NCBI GenBank assembly: GCA_022494885.1
Contig: JAGVSM010003431.1
Location: 434,001 to 498,000 of the forward strand
DNA: 64,000 bases
Reading direction: 5' to 3'
Source: Micrasema longulum
Lineage: Eukaryota; Arthropoda; Insecta; Trichoptera; Brachycentridae
Every line of letters starts with the position of its first letter. Position 1 is the stretch's first letter. The notes below the pieces were generated by a model, which worked only from the letters and a program-made list of their open reading frames with translations, did no database searches and was not told the origin of the DNA. A program made the position numbers and the translations under genes. This document shows positions 33,018 through 43,111 of this stretch, one piece after another.

Positions 33018-33880
33018 GGGTATCCAAAAGAAACCGGACTAATATTACGGTGAGTGGAGTTTTTACGGTACGGAGTTCTGCTGATAAAATCATGTAGAGC
33101 TACTTTCTATGATTCAGAATCTCAAGTTTTGTTGATGAAGAAGGTTTCGTTTGGCTGGTGTTATTTTTGTGTGACAATTGTTTCATGTGCTCATCGTTTT
33201 TGTCATGGATGATCAATCGAGAGCGCGGCCAAGAAGTCCGCCTTCTTGCTCGAAAAAACTGGTACAAAAACTCTTGAAATGTTAACAATAGCCTACGAAC
33301 ACTGTAATTAAAAAAATTCAAGGGTTTAAGAGGTTTTCCCGTTTCGAAAGCGGCAAAATGCCAATTGATAACCAACTCCAATCTGGACGCACTTTCACGG
33401 CCCGACCTGACGTAGTTAAAATTTTCCAAATCATTCTGGTAAATCAAAGACAGACCACGAAAATGTTGTGGAGCTACTCGTATCTGGAGTGACTTGGAAT
33501 TCAGTTAAGCGAAGATTCGGGGATGACCGTCAAATTTGCTCTCACACAGCCTTCTTTGTATGTCAATTTTTGTCCAAAAACAGTATGACCACTGTGTCCT
33601 ATCCCCTTTTTTACTCAATCTAAACTTTTGTGACTTCTTTTAATTCCTTCGAATGAAAAAATGCATGAAAAAATAGCGTATTACCGACGTTGCTGAGGTT
33701 AAAAAAAAAACGACAAAGACACTGGCAAGAACCACGGAAAACTAATTATAAAATTGATTATTGAAATTGAAATTGACGAGAACATTAGTTTTAATACTTT
33801 TAAGGCTATTAAAGGTTTTTTGGAAAGTAATTCATTAAACGGTTTTCTTTAAATATTCGTCTGGTTTCTTTTGGATACCC
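33018..33880 (+). mobile_element. Mariner-type transposon with internal deletion
   Basis: Terminal inverted repeats GGGTATCCAAAAGAAACCGG (from 33018) and, on the opposite strand, GGGTATCCAAAAGAAACCAG (from 33880) are almost identical. TA dinucleotides occur a few bases outside each core, so the true ends lie slightly further out (about 33009 and 33887). The interior keeps parts of a transposase in plus orientation but is far shorter than the roughly 1.3 kb of a complete mariner. Confidence 0.75.
33226..33600 (+). pseudogene. Mariner transposase N-terminal helix-turn-helix remnant
   Basis: The transposase would bind the TIRs and cut DNA at TA. Plus-strand blocks: KSAFLLEKTGTKTLEMLTIA followed by Y (about 33232-33295), then in another frame GFKRFSRFESGKMPIDNQLQ and SGRTFTARPDVVKI (about 33318-33420). 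These match the mariner order F-xLGKTxxETxEML..AYG, FEWFKRFKEGR, D-xRSGRPST. After this a VVELLVSGVTW-like block and a KNSMTTVSYP block (LxxNxMTxxPHPPYSPDLAPCDFF in families) follow without the catalytic DDE segment between. Frameshifts, stops and the deletion make it non-functional. Confidence 0.65.
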
Positions 33881-33899
33881 CCTCGGATATAATAAGTAA

Positions 33900-34600
33900 G
33901 TAAACATACGGGTTTCGAATATTTTGTTTAATTTTTGTACTGAGATTCATATTTTATATCTTTGTATAAGAGGAAGGTACACTTCTTAATTGAAAAAATT
34001 ATATATTTGTTATGTTATTCAATTACAAAGATTTCGGTAAAATGCGTTATAATGTTATCTTCTTTTTTAATTATTAAGTTTAACACTTTACAAAGCGAGC
34101 ACAAAGTAGCTATAATAATTATTTTATATCTTAAAGAAAGAAAATACTAGAAAAAACGACGCTAACAAGGGATAATATTCCGAAAAGAGGTGACGGCCAA
34201 CACCTAAAAAGGTAATTCTTTAAATGTTGGCACAATCGTTAAGTGCGTGTCTCCCTTTAAACTTGTCCGCATTTGATGCGGAGTTTTTGAATGACGGAAG
34301 ATTGTCTCAAGAAGGGTTTTTGTAATTACGACGGACACATTTAGCAAAGTACCTCTCCGGTGGATAATCAGTCGAAAAAAGCGCAAAATATTTTCCTCAA
34401 GAGAGGTTTCTTGAATTTCGTTCGTAATGAAAATAAGTTATGACAACGTAATTAAACGTTTCCTGCTGCGGTACGGAAGAATTTTAATTCCCATATCTTT
34501 AAACAAGTCTAAATTTTGATCATTTGTCAGACAGGGTATTTGCTTTCTTATTTATTTTGCCGCTTTTTTTAGAAATAATAAATATTTTGGTTCGTATTTT
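33900..34600. other. Unassigned AT-rich DNA
   Basis: Nothing recognisable. Confidence 0.35.
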
Positions 34601-34608
34601 TAAACAAT

Positions 34609-34672
34609 TAGCTACTTTACAAGGCATCAAGTTCTCGACGTCCTGGACGTCCACTGGTGACTGTTCGTTTTT
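34609..34672 (+). mobile_element. RTE-like LINE fragment (GRP block)
   Basis: CTACTTTACAAGGCATCAAG, TTCTCGACGTCCTGGACGTC and CACTGGTGACTGTTCG are a 60-bp copy of the block at 10.97 and 4.70 kb (encoding YKASGSRRPGRPL-type sequence). Both sides end abruptly. Confidence 0.65.
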
Positions 34673-34679
34673 TGTTATT

Positions 34680-35865
34680 TTGATTTCGAGGCTATTTTCG
34701 TAACTCGTTTGTACAAAGTAAACAGATATCACGAACATATATGTACATATTTTTATGTCAATTAAAGTTACTTGTATGTAGGCCAATCTATTTAATTTCT
34801 CTTTTGTTAAATATGTTTTTTGTATATGAGAAATTCAAAGTTTTATTCAACTTAAAACATCTAAAATTCACAAATAAATCAAAACAAAGTAAAACAAAAA
34901 TGAGTGTTTGTTTTTATTTAGAAATATTTAATTATACTATCATGCTGAATGCCAGTTTAAAAATAAGCAAACATAAAAATTTCCGTTGCAAAAAAAGTGT
35001 TAAAATCATAATGACATTATATATTTAAAAAAATATGAGTATAACATATACACCTTTTACTGTTCGATGTTCTTAAAGTATTTCTATGGGATCTCAAACT
35101 TGACAATTCAAGATATAATATATTTTTCCTAATACTTGGAAAAACTTTTTCTGAACAAAACATCTTAAATCATCCAAATATGATACATTTGTTTCATACA
35201 TGTTTTTTTATATCCATCGCGCGATATAACAAATTCAGACAAAGTTTTCTTATCCATTAAATGTGCAGAACTAAGCGTACGAACGAATGATGAAGTTATA
35301 TAATTGGATAAACTTCTGTAATATAAAGTAACAGTTGCTGCAATTTTATCGGATCATTTTATTTTTTAAATCTTGCCAGCTGAATTGGATCTGTTCACTG
35401 CGATCCCTTAGGAATTAACCGGGTAAGTATAGTAAAACCACATGAACGGAAATGAAATTGAGTTAGATTGTGGTGAAAGGAAATAATCATACAAATCCAT
35501 AATATTTAAATATGATATATGTAGGAGTTAAGAACATGTCAACATATTTATAACGAAAATAGTAATCCATTTATATGTATATATTTTATTATGGTGGAGA
35601 TGAAAAAAATACGCCTATCATGATTGTTGGTTTGATTTCTTACAAAGGCGACAAAACTTCTTGATACCATATTATAAACTAATTAAACGATAAATTGAAT
35701 GTATTATAGTCGATATTTATATGTGTATAAAAATCCTGGTTTAGACTTAGCGGGTTACTATAATAATGATATTCCTCCAGTCTACATAATACATTGAATA
35801 AACACATTGGCTAATTCTATTATTTTTTTTAAGATAACTCGCGTATTTCCTCATATATAGAAATA
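34680..35865. other. Unassigned AT-rich DNA
   Basis: Nothing recognisable. Confidence 0.4.
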
Positions 35866-35867
35866 AA

Positions 35868-36990
35868 CCCACATTACACCTTTATTTAAAAAGGGTAGTT
35901 AATATGAAATATGTAACTACAGACTGATTTGTATTTAGTCTACACTCTCTAAATTGTTTGAAAAGCTTGTACTCGATAAATTAGTTACTCATTTAAAACA
36001 AATTATTGCTCCTAAACAACATGAGCTTATTACTGGTAGTTCAACAGACACCAATCTGTTTATGTACAAGAATTTTTTTATTTTTTTTTACATTTCTTTT
36101 TGCACCACAACAGGCCAGGAGGCCTAAATGCAGTGGTGAATTACATCACAGAGCACCCAGGCTTGAGAAGAATCACATTTTATTTTTTGTGTTCTCACCG
36201 GGAATCGAACCCGGAACCTTCCGTGCGTGAGTCAAGCGTCTTGACCACTACACCACGGAGGCCGCAATTATATTGCCAGTGCACTTTGTAAGATGCACCA
36301 GGTCAGTCACCAGGTAATCTCCATCTTAGAACAGGCTGTGCCATGTTAGATGGAGACTATCATAAACAGAGAACACTCCGTTTTCATTTTACATTAATTG
36401 GTTTTATATAGATTCCCTGTTATTAGGTATGTATATTATTTTTTTTGCAATGAATTTATAAAATAAAAAAAAATTCATGCCGACTTCAGTAAAGCCTTTG
36501 ACAAGGTTTGCCACTCTAACTTGTTAAAAAAACTTAGTCGATTAGGAATAAGAGATGAACTCTTAAAATGGTTCATTATTTACTCATATAATGGCAGTTA
36601 AAATAAATTCCCACATCTTTTATAGTTTTCTTTGCAAAAGCGACGTACCCCATGGATTGCACTTGGGACCTTTTTTATTTTAAGTATATATTTTTCAAAT
36701 TTTTTAATGATGTACATTATTTCCTTTTTGCTGATCACCTCAAACTTTGTAGAGTTGTACATAATACAGATAATTGAATACCCTACAGATGAATCTCATA
36801 AATAAAAATAATCTGTTTTTCAATAAAGATAAATGTCAGGTTGTTTTTTTTTTTATCTAAAAGTAAAAAAAAAAACATTTTAAACTATTTTTTGAACCAC
36901 GCAACAATTGAAATAATTGAAATTAGAGATCTTGGCAAATTTTTTGATTATTAACTTACACTTATCAAACATATTGACAAGATCTCAAAT
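35868..36990 (+). pseudogene. Old LINE reverse transcriptase, interrupted by a SINE and truncated by a younger LINE
   Basis: The first part (35875-36060) reads TPLFKKG, RLICI-STLSKLFEKLVLDK, LVTHLKQIIAPKQHELITG, SSTDTNLFMYKN, the fingers region of a Jockey/I-type RT. After an insertion (about 36061-36470) it resumes with HADFSKAFDKVCHSNLLKKL and SRLGIRDELLKWF, then VPHGLHLGPFLF-like and FADHLKL-like blocks (second catalytic Asp replaced by His, about 36728-36745), ending with LIKHIDKISNEALY just before the next LINE begins. Many stops and frameshifts. It is related in organisation to the 37-kb LINE but clearly diverged. Confidence 0.7.
36068..36263 (-). mobile_element. tRNA-derived SINE with intact Pol III boxes
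   Basis: On the minus strand the element starts GCCTCCGTGGTGTAGTGGTC (box A) and has GACTCACGCACGG, then box B GGGTTCGATTCCC. The body is about 100 bp including CAAGCCTGGGTGCTCTGTG and GGCCTCCTGGCCTGTTGTGG, and it ends in an A/T-rich tail (T-runs 36064-36091 on plus). The head resembles tRNA-Glu or Asp, but anticodon and acceptor stems do not close, and it continues into a body. It lies inside the old LINE RT, so it is younger than that copy. Confidence 0.75.
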
Positions 36991-37067
36991 GAGGCACTAT
37001 ATTGGTCATCGTTCGTTGCACGGAGTGCACGCCTTTTTTGTTACGCGCTGTCTTTCGTTTTAATGTC

Positions 37068-38135
37068 ATGTCTGAATCTGACAAAATCATTCGTGCTCTC
37101 ACCGAGAGAATTGAAGTGCTGGAAAGTGTAGTTTCCAGTAAATTGGATAGTATTTTGATGTGGATTAAATCCACAAGTGATAAATTACAACCTACCGCCG
37201 CCGCTGATATCGGACCAGCGCTATCCGCACTTAGCCGTTCGGAAATCTCCGGTAATGTTCGGCAGTTGCGTGAGGCCGGGCTCCCCGCGAGCCCCTCTCC
37301 GCCCTGCCCCGCCGTCACAACCGGATCAGAGCCGTTCGCGTCAAGTTGTTCGGAAATCTCCGGTGGTGTTCGGCAACCGCGTGCGGCCAGGCTCCCCGCG
37401 AGCCCCTGTCCGCCCTGCCCCACCATCACTAACGAACCAGTGCCGTCCGCACCTAGCTGCTCGGAAGTTTCCGACAATGTTCGGCAATTGCGTACAACTC
37501 CACGCATGCGTACCGATGACATTGCACCCACGGCGTCAACAAAAACAAAGATGATGACACGTGCGATGTCGAAGGCGGTTATACCGGTGGAGGCCAAAAA
37601 TACATCTGAAAACTTTTCTTCTGAGGGAGATATGCAGCCTCCGTCGCAATCAGCTCCCCGATCACCCAGCACGCCCATCACTATCAACTATGCCGCAGCT
37701 GCCGCCAGTTCGAGGAATGTTCCCAGCGATACTTCGGTGATGGTTCCCCCGACAATGGAGTCGGCGGCTGCAGTTCTCCCCAGTGTATCAGTGTCTCCTT
37801 CCAAAGATTGGAAGACTGTTAAAAATAAAGGGCGTGTCGTCGTTCGGGGTACCTTGGGAAAGCGGAGGGAAGAGGATAAGTTTTATCATTTCTATCCGTT
37901 CCATAAGGACACTACGAGCGACGATATGTCCTCTTATTTAACCTCATTGGTGAGTACCGCCTCATTTCATGTGACAAAGATCAAATCGCGGGGTGACTAC
38001 TCGTCATTTAAAATCGGAATTCCGAAAAATGCTGTAGATGCAATTTTGCAAAGCGAAAATTGGCCGCGAAAGTCGTATATTAAAGAGTGGGATGCAAAAC
38101 CGCGAGATGCGCCGCGACTTCCCTCGGTAAAGTGA
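37068..38135 (+). CDS. LINE ORF1 protein
   Basis: This 355-codon frame is the longest intact one in the window. It would be the RNA-binding partner of the element's RNP. Start chosen at MSESDKIIRALTERIEVLES, a short coiled coil-like N-terminus; an upstream in-frame ATG at 37002 would add residues resembling 5' UTR. Residues about 57-140 are a Pro/Ser/Ala-rich tandem repeat of 37 residues (111 bp; repeats start at 37238, 37349, 37460). The C-terminal third (KFYHFYPFHKDTTSDDMSSY ... SSFKIGIP ... WPRKSYIKEW) resembles the RRM-like domain with conserved xxREW end seen in insect LINE ORF1s. No CCHC zinc knuckle. It ends at a TGA that is in frame with ORF2. Confidence 0.75.
   Translation: MSESDKIIRALTERIEVLESVVSSKLDSILMWIKSTSDKLQPTAAADIGPALSALSRSEISGNVRQLREAGLPASPSPPCPAVTTGSEPFASSCSEISGGVRQPRAARLPASPCPPCPTITNEPVPSAPSCSEVSDNVRQLRTTPRMRTDDIAPTASTKTKMMTRAMSKAVIPVEAKNTSENFSSEGDMQPPSQSAPRSPSTPITINYAAAAASSRNVPSDTSVMVPPTMESAAAVLPSVSVSPSKDWKTVKNKGRVVVRGTLGKRREEDKFYHFYPFHKDTTSDDMSSYLTSLVSTASFHVTKIKSRGDYSSFKIGIPKNAVDAILQSENWPRKSYIKEWDAKPRDAPRLPSVK
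37238..37492 (+). repeat. In-frame 111-bp tandem repeat inside ORF1
   Basis: TTCGGAAATCTCCGGTAATG, TTCGGAAATCTCCGGTGGTG and CTCGGAAGTTTCCGACAATG start at 37238, 37349 and 37460. Each is followed by GTTCGGCA and a GC-rich Pro/Ala coding stretch. The period is 111 bp (37 codons), about 2.3 units, so the frame is kept. Confidence 0.85.
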
Positions 38136-40707
38136 CTAGATCGCGATAGTACAACAGATGATAAACTGAATTTTTATTACATGAATATTCGCGGGTTGAA
38201 AACGAAACGCGAAGATTTTTATAACAGTGTTTCGGCCTGTGACCTTGATGTTATAACATTAACCGAAACTTGGTTGAACGATGGCGTTTTCGACTCTGAA
38301 TTATTTGATAGTAACTTTACAGTAGTAAGGCGAGATCGTGGTGGCCACAGGCAGGGTGGGGGATGTTTATTGGCTGTGAGAAATAGAAAAAACTTGCAAG
38401 TCGAGCGTTTTTCTGTTTTAGAAACGTCCAATGAAGATCTCTGGGTAAAACTGACATACGATCTCGATATTACGTTCATTTGTGTATTATATTTCCCTCC
38501 GGCGAGTGAGACGAATATATATCAACTGTTCTTTGACAGGGTATTGTCCAGTTTAGAGCTACTTCGGGACAAAAGTGTCATTATATTGGGGGACTTTAAC
38601 ATGCATTCAGCAAAAAACATAAAAAGTATAGAGGCTAACCTCACTTTTTTGTGCTCGGTGTTGGGTCTTTCGCAGTATAATTATATTTTGAACTCTAGGG
38701 GTAGAACGCTGGACTTAATATTCAGTAGAAGAGTTGTTGGTGTGTTTCGGTCATTATCACCTCTTACAAGAGAAGATAATTATCACCCCGCACTTGAATT
38801 TTGTTACACTCTGATTGCAGATCGCCCCCGTCGATCCAGAGTTCCCGCGGAGGGTACGGTTAGTCAAAGAGGATGGAATTTTCATAAAGGCGACTTTGAC
38901 CGACTGTACTCTCTCATGGACGGTATCGACTGGGGCGAGATGTATAAAATATCAGATGTAAATAAAGCGGTACAATATTTTTATTGTATTGTTGAAGGTG
39001 TATTTGATTCCTGCTTCCCTAGAAAATCTCAGGCTACTGGTGGGAGGCGATATCCGAAGTGGTTTTCTAGAGATATTGTTAGAAACATACAGACTAAGCA
39101 TTTCTATCATAAAAAGTGGAAAGCTTCTGGCTGTCGCGGTGATTATGAGATGTTTGGGTGTTACAGATCTGTCGTAAGACGTAGCATTCGATTGGCGTAC
39201 CGGGAGTTCATTTCCAGCATGGAAAGCAACATTCTTCATGATCCTAATACCTTTTGGGACTATATAAGGTCACAAAAGGCGGATGGTGGGAGTGTTGACT
39301 CCATGACATGGGGTGAAAAATTGGTTCGAGGTGCAAACATAGCTGAAGCGTTTGCAGGTCATTTTAAAACAGTATATAGCAATGAACCTCCGCTTCTAGA
39401 TGTTAATATTGCTAAGCAATGTTCACAGACCGGTGCACAGTTTATTGATGTTCAAAATATCAATGAGAAGGATGTGGCCGACACTATCAAAAAATTAAGT
39501 AATACTAATTCTCTCGGACCAGATTTTATTCCGACATTCTTCCTAAAAGGTTGTGTGGAACTGATCAAAAAACCCCTCTGTTTTTTGTATAATCTTTCTT
39601 TTAATACGGGGTCTTCCCAGAAACATGGAAGACGTCAAAAGTAACACCTATACATAAAAGTGGATCTAAGTCATCAGTAGAAAATTACAGACCTGTAGCT
39701 GTTCTTTCTGCACCAGCGAAGGTATTTGAAATTATCATATGTAGAATCGTCACTTCCCGAGTAGAGCCATTTATTATTGATGAACAACATGGGTTCAGGA
39801 AAGGCCGCTCAGTTGAAACCAATCTAATGGTTTTTACAAACTACGTCACGGAAGCTCTAGACGCAGGACATCAGGTAGACTGTTCATATAATGACTTCGC
39901 CAAGGCCTTTGATACTGTCGACCATGATGTCTTATTAAAGAAGCTGTATGAGATCGGTTTCTCGGATGGTATGTTACAATTAATGGCGAGCTACCTCCAA
40001 AACAGAAACCAATACGTCTCCTACGGTCTATTCGCGTCGGAGTGTTTCCATACTTTCTCGGGTGTCCCGCAAGGCTCTAACCTGGGTCCATTGTTGTTCT
40101 CAATTTTCATTAATAATATTAAAAATGTAATTTTGAACTCGCGTTTTCTGTTGTTTGCGGATGACTTAAAACTGTTTTTAAAGGTGACAACTTCTGACGA
40201 TTTTTGTCTTCTCCAAGCGGATATATCTAATATATCTGAATGGGGAAGGTGAAACAAACTTGGGTTTAATGTTTCCAAGTGTTCGGTCACGTCCTTCACT
40301 AGGGCCCAAAAAACTCTTTTTTTCGCTACAAAATGAATGACCAGAATCTGATACGAACATCGAATGTTAAGGATCTGGGCGTTAGATTTGTAAGCACTCT
40401 GACATTTCATGAACACATAGAGACAATCAGTGGTGATGCATTGAAGATGTTAGGATTTGTTCTGCGTATTGCCAGGGTTTTCGAAAATACCCGCGTACTG
40501 AGAACTCTTTACAACTCCTTGGTGCGAAGTAGACTCGAGAGTGGCTCGATGATTTGGGGGCCACATGAACTGAAGTACTCTCTTATGATAGAGAAAATCC
40601 AAAAGAAGTTTCTGAGATATCTCTACATGAGAGAGTGCGGGTATTATCCTTGGCTCTACCCGACCGAGTTTCTCCAGGGTATGCTTGTTTCAGGGTCAAA
40701 TATCTAA
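38136..40707 (+). pseudogene. LINE ORF2: endonuclease and reverse transcriptase, broken
   Basis: ORF2 nicks the target and reverse-transcribes the element RNA. Endonuclease blocks: NFYYMNIRGLKTKREDF (38169 on), TETWL, GGGCLLAV, catalytic GDFN at 38589-38600, and DNYHPAL where SDH is usual. RT blocks: PETWKTSKVTPIHKSG, YRPVAVLSAPAKVFE, HGFRKGRSVETNL, DFAKAFDTVDHDVL, SGVPQGSNLGPLLF, catalytic FADD at 40154-40165, LGFNVSKC, then the connection block ending YYPWLYPTEF. Defects: a one-base deletion near 39608, TGA at 40250-40252 where the family has a sense codon, a frame change in the T-run about 40317-40324, and a truncated C-terminus. ORF2 is open in the frame of ORF1 immediately after its TGA; the first ATG is at 38181. 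Confidence 0.8.
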
Positions 40708-40719
40708 ATCATTACAATT

Positions 40720-41020
40720 TTACAGTTATAACGACCTATTTTAACAGTTTATAGTGATGACTCGTAATAAAGAAGGTTTAGATGTTCTGTATTGACTTTG
40801 TGAACTTTTCGTTTGATATTCCAATAAATTATGGCTAGTTTCCGATATTACTCGTACTAGTAAGCATTATGTTTTGTGTTTCGCTTAAGAGGGTTGAAAC
40901 ATCCCTTAGGGTTGATTTACTTATCTAAAACGAGCGCAGCACCGAAACTACGGAAAATAACCCGGGGCGAATCTTTGTCCAGTTATAGATGCATTACAGG
41001 GTGTATTAGGTAGATACTAA
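40720..41020. other. LINE 3' region or unassigned DNA
   Basis: AATAAA near 40822 could end the LINE transcript. The remainder to 41020 is not recognised. Confidence 0.3.
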
Positions 41021-41021
41021 A

Positions 41022-41446
41022 ATATACTCAAAATGACATATTACAACACAGATGAAAAATATTTAAGAGAACGTAATATAGAAGTTTAGGCATCTACAGG
41101 GCTTATGACCTGTCGATGGCTGGTTTAAGTGGCCACTTTACACTCTGTGTAACATTCACCATTCTGCTCATATTTGAACATCTATATTCCTTAAATTATT
41201 TCATCTGTTGATGTTTGTGAAGTTAAAGAGCTGAAACCTCTATTTATGCGAGATTCATCTAGTTGAATTATTTCATAAGCCCTTTATTCATAAGCCCCGT
41301 AGATGCCTAGACTTCTATATTACATTCTCTTTAATGTTCTTCATCTCTGTTGTAATATGTTAATATAAACAGCTCCCCAGGAAGTTGAATCCAGTCCTTG
41401 TCTACGAAAATTTGGACAAACTCAAAATATTGTTGATATACTCAAA
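41022..41446 (+). mobile_element. Palindromic repeat family copy with 11-bp duplication
   Basis: The insert 41033-41435 reads CATATTACAACACAGATG, arm GTAATATAGAAGTTTAGGCA, CTTATGACCTGTCGATGG, the middle block, then the complementary arm TGCCTAGACTTCTATATTAC, TTCATCTCTGTTGTAATATG. It ends with the constant end TTGTCTACGAAAATTTGG...CTCAAAATATTGTTG. ATATACTCAAA flanks it at 41022-41032 and 41436-41446. It is the clearest copy showing both arms and the whole constant end. Confidence 0.75.
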
Positions 41447-41449
41447 TAC

Positions 41450-41615
41450 ATTTACAGAATAGTATCTTAACAGGGGCAGAGAATTTTTATGGAATACGGA
41501 AATTTGGGCTTTTACAAGGCCAGCGATCAATTACTTTACACTTTGATTGTAAACCTGACTCATCGTGTTATAAAAAAAACATTACTATCATTCACATTTA
41601 TATATTATTTTTTTA
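41450..41615. other. Unassigned AT-rich DNA
   Basis: Nothing recognisable. Confidence 0.3.
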
Positions 41616-41619
41616 TTTA

Positions 41620-41705
41620 CTTAACTTTTTGTACATAATGTTAATTGTTCATTGACGGGTTTATTGCCAAATGGCAATTTCTTCCAACCAACCAATAAAA
41701 CAATA
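41620..41705 (+). mobile_element. LINE-type 3' UTR fragment
   Basis: TTCATTGACGGGTTTATTGC and CAAATGGCAATTTCTTCC followed by CAATAAAAC; related to the minus-strand copy at 17.4 kb. Confidence 0.4.
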
Positions 41706-41815
41706 GTTGTATTTTTGAAATTCAAGTTACAAAACATATTCAATGGAAAATAAATAAAAAAAAGGTAAAGAAATATTAAAAATTTTTTTTTCATATAAAT
41801 GACCTTAAATCAATA

Positions 41816-42110
41816 CTTTTACTCAATGGGAAGAAGAAGAAAAAGAAAAGGAGGAGAGATGTTTCTGGAGAGAGAAAGGAGATGTCTCTTGAGACGTGAT
41901 ATAAACAGAGATACTGTAGTAACATCTTTGATGGTGGATAGGAGGTGATTCCACAGTCGGGCCGCATGGACACTATATGAGTAAGAGAAGAATGAAGAGC
42001 TGTGGATGGATATTAAGAGAGTTTTTTGAAAATCAGAACGAAGAGGTAATCCATGTACTGATAAGATTTGAAATTTTTCACGCTTATCGAAAATGGCCAC
42101 CATAATTGAA
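41816..42110 (-). pseudogene. LINE RT C-terminal fragment
   Basis: On the minus strand the 94-codon frame reads FQILSVHGLPLRSDFQK, SSSFFSYSYSVHAARLWNHL, LSTIKDVTTVSLFISRLKRH, LLSLSR. S(F/Y)SVxAARLWNxLPxxIRDxxSxxxFxSRLKxxLL is the standard end of Jockey/CR1-type polyproteins. Only this end is present, in an otherwise AT-rich tract; its upstream part (higher coordinates) is not recognised. Confidence 0.65.
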
Positions 42111-42111
42111 A

Positions 42112-43100
42112 TATTAGAGTTAAATAAAACGCTAATAGTTTTTTTATTTTTTTAAAAAGTCGGATCAAGCATGGATGTTCAAACAAAGCAAATGAAGTAA
42201 CATACCCTATCATCGTCAAAATCGGAAAAATTAGATTGAGGGAGACAGAAAAATTGACTATATATACATAATTTGCTTTGGCTACGATAGAGGCATTGAA
42301 AGCAGTAAATGAAAAATCTAAAAAAAAACGCGAATCATTTGTAAACGAATACATATTTTAAAAAATTAAAAAATTATCGTTCATCGCTATCACTAAAAAA
42401 ATTGTTCTTGAAAAGAGACTACAAGACCTTTCAAACGGATCCGGGTTAGTGGGTAGGGCTTTTAATGTTCAAACATAGGTAGAATGGTGATGGAAAAGTT
42501 ATAATTTTAATCAATGACTAGTAATAAGCTCAGTTACTTTAATGAATTTAGATAAGTTTGCTTTTTACAAGGGAACATGATGTCATTAAAGCGTTTGTCA
42601 AAACCTACATGACCTTAACAGAAAATGCATTAATCAACTAACGTTAAAATAACAAAACAGTATGCCTTAAAGACAATTTTTCGATTGATTCAATAATAAT
42701 AATTTAATACTTTTTTATAAAAAAACGTCGTTATATTAATTCGTTAATCATTATTTATTTTTTTAAGCAATCGCATTTCGATTTACTTTTTAGAATATCA
42801 AAAAAACTCATTTTAATTAAGTATTATGGCGTTACGAAAACCAAATATGCATATTACAGGGTGTTCGTAGAATACACAATTATTATTAGCATAGTGTTCA
42901 TTACCACACGCTTATCCTATGGACTAAAGCTCTCAACCAACATTTTCCATCAAAAGCTTACGTAGTTATCCAAGTTTGTCATGGAACTTAAAGCACAAAT
43001 ATACTTACCGTGAATTATGAAGTTTCCACTAACAAGTTAACATGTAAATTTTTCTTCCGAATAAATAATGTTAAAGTAGATCTAAATTTGTTGCAACAAA
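42112..43100. other. Unassigned AT-rich DNA, small palindromic-family piece
   Basis: GTTCAAACATAGGTAGAATGG (42468-42488) and CAATGACTAGTAATAAGC (42515) are a short degraded piece of the palindromic repeat family. ACAGGGTGTTCGTAG at 42857 is a phrase common in insect repeats. No gene seen. Confidence 0.35.
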
Positions 43101-43111
43101 GAAAAAAAACA

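Larger units (their letters stand above)
36992..40870 (+). mobile_element. Near-complete two-ORF non-LTR retrotransposon
   Basis: It has a GC-rich 5' part, ORF1 (37068-38135), ORF2 with APE-type endonuclease and RT (38136 to about 40707) and a 3' part with AATAAA (about 40822). The start is placed where the older LINE RT sequence breaks off. The RT has the GVPQGSNLGPLLF type of motif and belongs to the Jockey/I superfamily; I cannot fix the clade. Base composition is clearly higher in GC than the flanks, a sign of recent arrival. A C-terminal deletion is inferred because the 7-kb relative extends beyond the point (GMLVSGSNI-stop) where this copy diverges. The 3' end and duplication are not resolved. 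Confidence 0.75.

Noticed and set aside
36198..36263. Functional tRNA gene on minus strand
   Set aside because: Box A and B are excellent, but acceptor and anticodon stems do not pair, and the sequence continues into a SINE body with an A-rich tail.
37177..37554. 125-codon Arg/Pro-rich ORF in another frame of ORF1
   Set aside because: Shadow frame of the Pro/Ala-rich repeat in ORF1.
36965..37687. 240-codon minus-strand ORF
   Set aside because: It lies antisense to LINE ORF1 across its GC-rich tandem repeat; its own repeats (GLAGS, CRTPPEISEQ) merely mirror the 111-bp unit. No independent family resemblance.
41819..42354. Two overlapping minus ORFs as host membrane proteins
   Set aside because: The first is the LINE RT C-terminus; the second is low-complexity Phe/Leu-rich translation of AT-rich DNA.
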